64,000 bases of DNA from Caballeronia concitans (GTDB taxonomy: Bacteria; Pseudomonadota; Gammaproteobacteria; Burkholderiales; Burkholderiaceae). Shown here piece by piece: positions 58,447 to 64,000 of the stretch; within the stretch, counting starts at the first letter, position 1; each line of letters opens with the position of its first letter. A program made the translations under genes and the position numbers. The notes under the pieces are model-generated. The model searched no databases. It was given only the letters and a program-made list of their open reading frames with translations, and was not told where the DNA came from. The stretch lies in assembly GCF_001544615.1 (NCBI RefSeq), contig NZ_FCNV02000001.1:558001-622000 (forward strand), written 5' to 3'.

Positions 58447-58968
58447 ATGATGGTCAATTGGGCATACTTTCCGAGGTCAGACAAGGCCACTCCTCTCGCC
58501 ACCGACGTTGTCCAGGCATTCAAAGACGTTCATTCCCTGATATCTTCGGATTTGCATGCGCTCCCAAGCAACGGCGTTTTGGCTCATGTCGCTGCGCACC
58601 TCCAAGAAATGGGATTCGCGGTGGAGGCCGGAAAGAAGCACATAGACAAGATTCGAGTCCCGGTGTTGTACGGAAACAATGGGCGCATTGCAAAGGCATT
58701 CGAAGCCGATGCATATCATGCAGAGCAGAAGTTCGTGGTCGAAGTGGAAGCTGGACGAGCCGTGGCTAACAACCAGTTCCTCAAGGACTTGTTTCAGGCG
58801 TGCATGATGGACGACGTCGACTATTTGGCGATCGCCGTTCGGAATGTCTACGTGGCTGCGGGTGTCACTAATCCGGACTTCGAACGTGTCGTTACCTTCT
58901 TTGACACGCTGTTCGCAAGCAATCGAATGCGACTTCCGCTCAAGGGCATTCTGATCGTGGGCTACTGA
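58447..58968 (+). CDS. Orphan protein with nuclease-like acidic motif; atypical composition
   Basis: A roughly 173-residue hypothetical protein. Its base composition is visibly more AT-rich than all neighbours, and codon choices are mixed, suggesting acquisition by transfer. Short helical N terminus; the core has RVPVLYG (70-76), then FEADAY (E86, D88), FVVEVEAGRAV (E99, E101) and NNQFLKDLFQACMM...VDYLAIAVRNVY. The spacing of D/E and the ExE after a hydrophobic strand resembles PD-(D/E)XK nuclease folds, but the expected lysine is not obvious, so this is weak inference. It has no DNA methyltransferase neighbour. Start: ATG 58447 or 58450; GTG 58411 is also in frame. Confidence 0.7.
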   Translation: MMVNWAYFPRSDKATPLATDVVQAFKDVHSLISSDLHALPSNGVLAHVAAHLQEMGFAVEAGKKHIDKIRVPVLYGNNGRIAKAFEADAYHAEQKFVVEVEAGRAVANNQFLKDLFQACMMDDVDYLAIAVRNVYVAAGVTNPDFERVVTFFDTLFASNRMRLPLKGILIVGY

Positions 58969-58980
58969 CTAACGCGTTGA

Positions 58981-59011
58981 CGCTCATTCAGCCCTTTACG
59001 GGGAATGAGCG
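58981..59011. terminator. Hairpin between the orphan gene and pntB
   Basis: CGCTCATTC (58981-58989) and GAATGAGCG (59003-59011) form a 9-bp stem. Followed only by a weak T-containing tract, but its place between convergent genes suits a terminator. Upstream, 58230-58446 shows no gene. Confidence 0.55.
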
Positions 59012-59032
59012 CCTTGTTGCCGTAGATGGCCC

Positions 59033-60475
59033 TCACTCCACCGCCTTCATCATCTCCTCCACCACCTTCTTCGCATCCCCGAACACCATCATCGTCTTGT
59101 CCATATAGAACAGTTCGTTATCCAGCCCGGCATAACCCGCTGCCATCGACCGTTTATTCACGATGATCGTCCGCGCCTTGTAAGCCTCGAGAATCGGCAT
59201 TCCCGCGATCGGCGATTTCGGGTCCGTCTTCGCCGCAGGATTCACCACATCGTTCGCGCCGAGCACGAGCACCACATCCGTCTGCCCGAACTCGCTGTTG
59301 ATGTCCTCCATCTCCTGCACCATCTCGTACGGCACTTCCGCCTCGGCAAGCAGCACGTTCATGTGCCCCGGCATCCGCCCGGCGACGGGGTGAATCGCGT
59401 ATCGCACGTCGATTCCCTTCTCCACGAGCTTGTCCGTCAGCTCCTTCAGCGCATGCTGCGCGCGCGCGACCGCGAGCCCGTATCCCGGCACGATCACCAC
59501 GCTCTCCGCATTGCCGAGCATGAAGGCGGCGTCGTCGGCGGAACCGGATTTCACCGGGCGCTGTTCCTGCGCGCCGCCCGCCACCGCACCGCCCGCTTCG
59601 CCGCCGAAGCCGCCGAGAATCACGTTGAAGAACGAGCGGTTCATCGCGCGGCACATGATGTAGGACAGGATCGCGCCCGACGAGCCGACCAGCGATCCCG
59701 CGATGATCAGCATCGGATTGTTCAGCGAGAAGCCGATGCCCGCCGCCGCCCAGCCCGAGTACGAGTTGAGCATCGAGACGACCACCGGCATGTCCGCGCC
59801 GCCGATCGGAATGATGATGAGCACGCCCAGCGCGAACGCGATCAGCGTCATGATGACGAACGGCAGCCACGACTGCGTCAACATGAAGATGATGCCGAAG
59901 CCGACCATCGCGACCGCGAGCAGCAGGTTGATCAGATGCTGCCCCGAGTACACGACCGGCGCGCCCTGAAACAGCCGGAACTTGTACTTGCCCGAGAGCT
60001 TGCCGAACGCGATCACCGAGCCGGAAAACGTGATCGCGCCGACGAACGTGCCGATGAACAACTCGACGCGATTGCCGTACGGAATCGGATCGCCGGGCGC
60101 GGCGAGACCGAACGCCGAAGGCTCCGACACCACGCCGTACGCAATGCAGACCGCCGCGAGACCGATCAGCGAGTGCATCGCCGCGACGAGTTCGGGCATC
60201 TTCGTCATCTCGACTTTCGCCGCGATATACGCGCCCGCGCCGCCGCCGACGATCAACGCCACGAACAGCAGCGACAGCCCGAGCGCGAGATTCGCTTCGA
60301 GATAAGCGCCCTGTTTCACGATGAGCGCGAGCGTCGTGAGAATGGCGATCGCCATCCCGGCCATGCCGAACGTATTGCCGATGCGCGCGGTCTTCGGATT
60401 CGACAGGCCCTTCAGCGCCTGAATGAAGCACACCGACGCGACCAGATACAGGAGAGTGACGACGTTCATGCTCAT
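59033..60475 (-). CDS. pntB: NAD(P) transhydrogenase subunit beta
   Basis: A 480-residue membrane protein, subunit beta of the proton-translocating transhydrogenase. About nine transmembrane helices fill residues 1-270; the C-terminal domain III (about 300-480) binds NADP, with VIVPGYGLAVARAQHALKELTD and the DVVLVLGANDVVNPAA segment. It couples hydride transfer from NADH to NADP+ to proton entry. The stop of pntAb abuts its ATG; all three pnt genes are one operon. Confidence 0.96.
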   Translation of the reverse strand: MSMNVVTLLYLVASVCFIQALKGLSNPKTARIGNTFGMAGMAIAILTTLALIVKQGAYLEANLALGLSLLFVALIVGGGAGAYIAAKVEMTKMPELVAAMHSLIGLAAVCIAYGVVSEPSAFGLAAPGDPIPYGNRVELFIGTFVGAITFSGSVIAFGKLSGKYKFRLFQGAPVVYSGQHLINLLLAVAMVGFGIIFMLTQSWLPFVIMTLIAFALGVLIIIPIGGADMPVVVSMLNSYSGWAAAGIGFSLNNPMLIIAGSLVGSSGAILSYIMCRAMNRSFFNVILGGFGGEAGGAVAGGAQEQRPVKSGSADDAAFMLGNAESVVIVPGYGLAVARAQHALKELTDKLVEKGIDVRYAIHPVAGRMPGHMNVLLAEAEVPYEMVQEMEDINSEFGQTDVVLVLGANDVVNPAAKTDPKSPIAGMPILEAYKARTIIVNKRSMAAGYAGLDNELFYMDKTMMVFGDAKKVVEEMMKAVE

Positions 60476-60796
60476 TTACGCGCCCTCCTTGCTGGTCAGT
60501 TTTTTCGGCTCTTTCTTCTTGAACATCTCCAGCATTCGCCGCGTGACGAGAAAGCCGCCGAACACGTTCACCGCCGCGAGCAGCACCGCGAGCGTGCCGA
60601 AGAACTTGCCCGCGCCGCCGATCGTCAAGCCGACCGCGAGCATCGCGCCGACGATGACGATCGCCGAGATCGCGTTCGTCACCGCCATCAGCGGCGTATG
60701 CAGCGCGGGCGTGACGTTCCAGACCACGTGATAGCCGACGTAGATCGCCAGCACGAAGATGATCAGGTTGATCACCGTGTGATTGATGACATCCAT
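60476..60796 (-). CDS. pntAb: NAD(P) transhydrogenase subunit alpha, membrane part (PntAb)
   Basis: A 106-residue protein equal to the membrane tail of Escherichia coli PntA, here as a separate gene. Three hydrophobic stretches (about 6-27, 31-56, 62-85), then a basic tail [17 protein letters not shown] 60796 is chosen over an upstream frame. It ends where pntB begins and starts 14 nt after the pntAa stop. Confidence 0.93.
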   Translation of the reverse strand: MDVINHTVINLIIFVLAIYVGYHVVWNVTPALHTPLMAVTNAISAIVIVGAMLAVGLTIGGAGKFFGTLAVLLAAVNVFGGFLVTRRMLEMFKKKEPKKLTSKEGA

Positions 60797-60810
60797 GTTC
60801 GTCTCCGTGT

Positions 60811-61959
60811 TCAGGCGGTGGCGGCGCGCGCCGGCTGACCGTCGCGGCACTGGAGCGTGGCCGCGACGATGTCGTCCGCGAGGTCGATGTTGAGCGTGCC
60901 TTCCTTCGTGATGATCAGCTTGAGGAAGTCGAGCAGATTGCGCGCGTAGAGCGCGGACGCATCGGCGGCGACCATCGACGCCAGATTCGTATGGCCCACG
61001 ATATGCACGTCATGCTTCGTCACGACCTGATCCACTTCGGTCAGCGGACAGTTGCCGCCTTTTCTGCCCTCGAACTCGGGGCCGCGTCCGGCGGCGAGAT
61101 CGACGATGACCGAGCCCGGCTTCATGTGCTTCACCGTTTCCACCGAAAGCAGCGTCGGCGCGGGACGGCCGGGGATCAGCGCCGTCGAAATGACGATGTC
61201 CGCCGCCTTCGCGCGTTCGTGAACCTGCGCCGATTGCCGCGCGAGCCAGCTTGCCGGCATCGGCCGCGCGTAACCGCCGACGCCGACCGCCGCCTCGCGT
61301 TCCTCGTCGGTTTCGAACGGGACGTCGACGAACTTCGCGCCGAGCGACTCGATTTGCTCCTTCACTGCCGGCCGCACATCCGATGCTTCCACGACCGCGC
61401 CGAGGCGCTTCGCCGTGGCGATCGCCTGCAGGCCTGCGACGCCCGCGCCCAGCACCAGCACGCGCGCCGCCTTGACGGTGCCCGCGGCGGTCATCAGCAT
61501 CGGCATGAAGCGCTGATAGTAGTGGCACGCGATCAACACGGCCTTGTACCCGGCGATGTTCGCCTGCGACGACAGCACGTCGAGGCTTTGCGCGCGCGTG
61601 GTGCGCGGCGCGGCTTCGAGCGCGAACGCGGTGACGCCCGCCGACGCGAGCCGTGCGGTGTTTTCGGTGTTGAAGGGATCGAGCATGCCGATGAGCACGG
61701 TGCCCGGCTTCTGCATCGCCAGTTCGCTTTCGCTCGGCGACTGAACCTTGAGAACGATTTCGGCGGAAAAGGCGGTGGCGGCATCGACGATATCCGCGCC
61801 TGCGGAGGCGAACGCGTCGTCGATATAGCTGGCTTTGATGCCCGCGCCGCTCTGCACCGAGACGCGATGCCCCTGTGCGACGAGCTTCTTCACTGTCTCC
61901 GGCGTGGCGGCGATGCGCGCCTCGTTCGCCCGCGTTTCAGCAGGCACTCCGATGTGCAT
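60811..61959 (-). CDS. pntAa: NAD(P) transhydrogenase subunit alpha, NAD-binding part (PntAa)
   Basis: A 382-residue soluble domain I subunit. [20 protein letters not shown] is the family start; the Rossmann loop [22 protein letters not shown] begins near residue 166, and VEASDVRP follows. [13 protein letters not shown] is the third conserved block. It binds NAD(H) and with PntAb replaces the fused PntA found in enterobacteria, the three-subunit form known from Rhodospirillum. Divergent from the Nudix gene across a 200-bp gap that shows no other gene. Confidence 0.95.
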   Translation of the reverse strand: MHIGVPAETRANEARIAATPETVKKLVAQGHRVSVQSGAGIKASYIDDAFASAGADIVDAATAFSAEIVLKVQSPSESELAMQKPGTVLIGMLDPFNTENTARLASAGVTAFALEAAPRTTRAQSLDVLSSQANIAGYKAVLIACHYYQRFMPMLMTAAGTVKAARVLVLGAGVAGLQAIATAKRLGAVVEASDVRPAVKEQIESLGAKFVDVPFETDEEREAAVGVGGYARPMPASWLARQSAQVHERAKAADIVISTALIPGRPAPTLLSVETVKHMKPGSVIVDLAAGRGPEFEGRKGGNCPLTEVDQVVTKHDVHIVGHTNLASMVAADASALYARNLLDFLKLIITKEGTLNIDLADDIVAATLQCRDGQPARAATA

Positions 61960-62164
61960 TTTTGAATCCTCCGGTTTTATTTTTTCTTCCCGCGCCCTGG
62001 GGCCCGGCGGCGGGAAGAATCGAGGCTGGCTTTCGTTTCAAATGCTGGATCAACGGCTACTGCAACTTTAACCGAAGAATGCGCGTAAAAAATACGTTCC
62101 GGCACCGCGCTAACCCTTAGGGCATCGCGGGCGTGTTCGGGGCCGGGACGGTAAAATGTCGGCC

Positions 62165-62647
62165 ATGAAATCAGATACTTGGGCACCACACGTTACGGTT
62201 GCAGCCGTCGTCGAGCGGGACGGGCGGTTCCTCGTCATCGAGGAACACACTTCCGCAGGGCTGCGAATCAACCAACCGGCCGGTCATCTCGAAGCCGGCG
62301 AAACGCTCGTCGAAGCGGTCGTTCGCGAGACGCTCGAGGAAACGGCGCATCGCTTCGAGCCCGAGGCGCTCGTCGGCGCGTATATGACGCACTTCGCGCG
62401 GCCGGGACGCGACGTCACTTATCTGCGCTTCACGTTCTGCGGCAAGTCCGCGGGCGAGGTCGCGGGAAGGGCGCTGGACAAGGGCATCGTCCGCGCGATG
62501 TGGCTCACGGCCGACGAACTGCGCGCGACGGCGGCGCAACATCGGACGCCGCTCGTCATGAAGTGCGTCGACGATTACTTGTCCGGGCGGCGCGTGCCGC
62601 TCGATTTCATCCATACGCATTCGGTCGCGCCGGTGGTGCGGGCGTGA
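62165..62647 (+). CDS. Nudix hydrolase (NudJ-like)
   Basis: A 160-residue Nudix protein with a full Nudix box, [20 protein letters not shown] in residues 40-59 (REXXEE at 54-59). The layout matches NudJ/YmfB, a pyrophosphatase for thiamine precursors and nucleotides, commonly found just upstream of mnmA as here. ATG 62156 is an alternative start three codons upstream; TAAAAT around 62152 may be a -10, so the later start is preferred. mnmA begins 7 nt after the stop. Confidence 0.9.
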   Translation: MKSDTWAPHVTVAAVVERDGRFLVIEEHTSAGLRINQPAGHLEAGETLVEAVVRETLEETAHRFEPEALVGAYMTHFARPGRDVTYLRFTFCGKSAGEVAGRALDKGIVRAMWLTADELRATAAQHRTPLVMKCVDDYLSGRRVPLDFIHTHSVAPVVRA

Positions 62648-62654
62648 TATCCCT

Positions 62655-63791
62655 ATGAGCAAGCAAAGAGTGGTGGTGGGCATGTCGGGCGGCGTGGATT
62701 CGTCGGTGACGGCATGGCTTTTGAAAGAGCAGGGCTACGACGTCGTCGGCCTCTTCATGAAGAACTGGGAAGACGACGACGACAGCGAATACTGCTCGAC
62801 GCGTCAGGACTGGATCGACGTGGTGTCGGTGGCGGATCTGATCGGCATCGACGTGGAAGCCGTCAACTTCGCCGCCGAATACAAGGACCGCGTGTTCGCC
62901 GAATTCCTGCGCGAATACTCGGCTGGGCGCACGCCGAATCCGGACGTGCTCTGCAACGCCGAGATCAAGTTCAAGGCGTTTCTCGACCACGCGATGTCGC
63001 TCGGCGCGGAAACCATCGCGACCGGCCACTACGCGCGCGTGCGCGAACGCGATGGCCTTTTCCAGTTGATGAAGGCCGCCGATTCGACCAAGGATCAGTC
63101 GTACTTCCTGCATCGGCTGAACCAGCAGCAGCTATCGAAGACGCTCTTTCCGCTCGGCGAAATTCCGAAAACGAAGGTGCGCGAGATCGCGGCACAGATC
63201 GGCCTGCCGAACGCGAAGAAGAAGGATTCGACCGGCATCTGCTTCATCGGCGAACGGCCGTTCCGCGACTTTCTGAACCGCTATCTGCCGACCAAGCCCG
63301 GCCCGATGAAGACGGCGGAAGGGAAGATCGTCGGCGAGCATATCGGGCTGGCGTTCTATACGTTCGGGCAGCGCAAGGGCATCGGCATCGGGGGCGCGAA
63401 GGACGGCAGCGGCGAGCCGTGGTTTGTCGCGGGCAAGGACATGGCGAGCAACACGCTGTATGTCGTGCAGGGGCATGACCATCCGTGGCTGCTGTCGCAT
63501 ACGCTCCTTGCGGGCAACACGAGCTGGGTCGCGGGTTTCGCGCCGGACGACGGCGCGGCGTGCGCGGCCAAGACGCGGTATCGGCAGCAAGACGCGGCGT
63601 GCACATTCGCGCTCACCGGCAACGATGCGCACTTCGAGCTGCGTTTCGACGATGCGCAATGGGCGGTGACGCCGGGCCAGTCCGCCGTGCTGTATCAAGG
63701 CGATGTGTGTCTGGGCGGCGGGATCATCGAGCGCGCGGCGGCTGGCGTCGCTTCGGATACGGCGGCAGTCGCGGTTTCGAGCGCAAGTTGA
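62655..63791 (+). CDS. mnmA: tRNA-specific 2-thiouridylase MnmA
   Basis: A 378-residue PP-loop enzyme that makes 2-thiouridine at position 34 of Lys, Glu and Gln tRNAs. The ATP-binding PP-loop is SGGVDSS (11-17); the two catalytic cysteines are C100 (PNPDVLCN) and C196 (DSTGICFIG). The C-terminal beta-barrel ends in an Ala/Ser-rich tail. Co-transcribed with the Nudix gene; a terminator follows. Confidence 0.97.
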   Translation: MSKQRVVVGMSGGVDSSVTAWLLKEQGYDVVGLFMKNWEDDDDSEYCSTRQDWIDVVSVADLIGIDVEAVNFAAEYKDRVFAEFLREYSAGRTPNPDVLCNAEIKFKAFLDHAMSLGAETIATGHYARVRERDGLFQLMKAADSTKDQSYFLHRLNQQQLSKTLFPLGEIPKTKVREIAAQIGLPNAKKKDSTGICFIGERPFRDFLNRYLPTKPGPMKTAEGKIVGEHIGLAFYTFGQRKGIGIGGAKDGSGEPWFVAGKDMASNTLYVVQGHDHPWLLSHTLLAGNTSWVAGFAPDDGAACAAKTRYRQQDAACTFALTGNDAHFELRFDDAQWAVTPGQSAVLYQGDVCLGGGIIERAAAGVASDTAAVAVSSAS

Positions 63792-63795
63792 CGCG

Positions 63796-63825
63796 AAGCC
63801 CCGGCCGACGAGCCGGGGCTTTTTT
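63796..63825 (+). terminator. Terminator after mnmA
   Basis: AAGCCCCGGC / GCCGGGGCTT around CGACGA, followed by TTTT. A strong stem with T run. Confidence 0.9.
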
Positions 63826-63869
63826 ACCATTACCTATCGCGCCGATAAAAAGTTATTCGATACAAGCGC

Positions 63870-63898
63870 TTGACTATCTACCTATCAGTAGATAAATT
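63870..63898 (+). promoter_or_regulatory. Promoter with embedded TetR operator
   Basis: TTGACT (63870-63875), a 17-bp spacer and TAAATT (63893-63898). Inside lies the inverted repeat TATCTAC-CTATCA-GTAGATA (63875-63894), placed so that a bound repressor would cover the promoter of the TetR gene that follows. Confidence 0.75.
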
Positions 63899-63927
63899 TC
63901 ACCCATCGAACGCAGGGGAAAGAGGTC

Positions 63928-64000
63928 ATGGACAAGAACACGGTACGCGAGTCTTTGCTGGACCACGCGCAGACCATCATGATGATGCGCGGGTACAACG
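63928..64000 (+). CDS. TetR-family regulator, start only (cut by the window end)
   Basis: The first 24 codons read MDKNTVRESLLDHAQTIMMM followed by RGYN. The helix and the phasing of RESLLDHAQTIMMMRGY fit the N-terminal helix 1 of TetR-type DNA-binding domains. It continues beyond the window. AGAGG stands 5 nt upstream of the ATG, and the operator at 63875-63894 lies close, so it is likely self-regulated. Which ligand it senses cannot be told. Confidence 0.65.
   Translation, partial: MDKNTVRESLLDHAQTIMMMRGYN

Noticed and set aside
56928-58968. Restriction-modification pair (methyltransferase next to nuclease-like orphan)
   Set aside because: The methyltransferase has a THUMP domain and NPPY motif typical of rRNA modification, is on the opposite strand and is a core gene, so it is not a DNA methylase partner.

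Overview
The window is a high-GC, densely packed chromosomal segment. Gene content and order point to a betaproteobacterium of the Burkholderiaceae, most likely Burkholderia sensu lato (Paraburkholderia or Caballeronia type): dusB-fis-purH-ruvCAB, fmdB-DUF502-aspS-nudB-clsB, rplM-rpsI-erpA, a split pntAa/pntAb/pntB transhydrogenase, and ubiE/ubiJ/ubiB. That assignment is inferred from recognised families, not from a search. No phage, insertion sequence, CRISPR array, rRNA or tRNA gene was seen; almost everything is core metabolism or information processing.

Layout. 0.2-10.1 kb (+): a giant FAD/Fe-S oxidoreductase (DUF3683), HIT, DUF971, then ubiquinone genes ubiE, a Tim44-like gene, ubiJ and ubiB, then a TPMT-like methyltransferase. 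10.3-15.2 kb (+): FmdB, DUF502, aspS, nudB, clsB. 15.4-23.1 kb (+): a fatty-acid degradation cluster (TetR regulator with palindromic operators, acyl-CoA dehydrogenase, FadN-like bifunctional enzyme, thiolase, enoyl-CoA hydratase), interrupted at 18.07-18.55 kb by a 484-bp, almost fully self-complementary element. 23.1-33.1 kb: fdhD, a nitrate-reductase-associated protein, a three-PAS GGDEF-EAL protein, a hotdog thioesterase, an Atm1-type ABC exporter, a NarK nitrate transporter and a LysR regulator. 33.2-38.8 kb: glutamate use (glutamate dehydrogenase plus gltIJKL uptake) and a class II amidotransferase. 39.1-43.9 kb: pyrC, DUF3025, RNase P RNA, OsmC, a candidate small RNA, rplM-rpsI with a structured leader, and erpA. 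44.0-47.7 kb: anmK (-), then tyrS-dtd-phosphatase with overlapping ends. 47.7-58.2 kb (-): MpaB-like oxygenase, ruvBAC, purH, fis, dusB, ubiH, pepP and a THUMP RNA methyltransferase. 58.4-59.0 kb: a composition-atypical orphan gene. 59.0-62.0 kb (-): pntB, pntAb, pntAa. 62.2-64.0 kb (+): Nudix, mnmA and the start of a TetR regulator behind its own operator.

How the genes work together. Four genes serve ubiquinone synthesis (ubiE, ubiJ, ubiB, ubiH). The fad cluster holds all steps of one beta-oxidation turn under a linked TetR regulator. Glutamate dehydrogenase next to gltIJKL couples uptake to oxidative deamination. tyrS/dtd, aspS and mnmA support tRNA charging and modification. The AspRS carries the residue pair typical of non-discriminating enzymes.

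Most notable non-coding signals: a candidate sRNA at about 42216-42308 with its own promoter, a hairpin presenting a UCCUCC anti-Shine-Dalgarno loop and an intrinsic terminator; and the 484-bp palindromic element inside the fad cluster. I found no clear multi-gene novel system.
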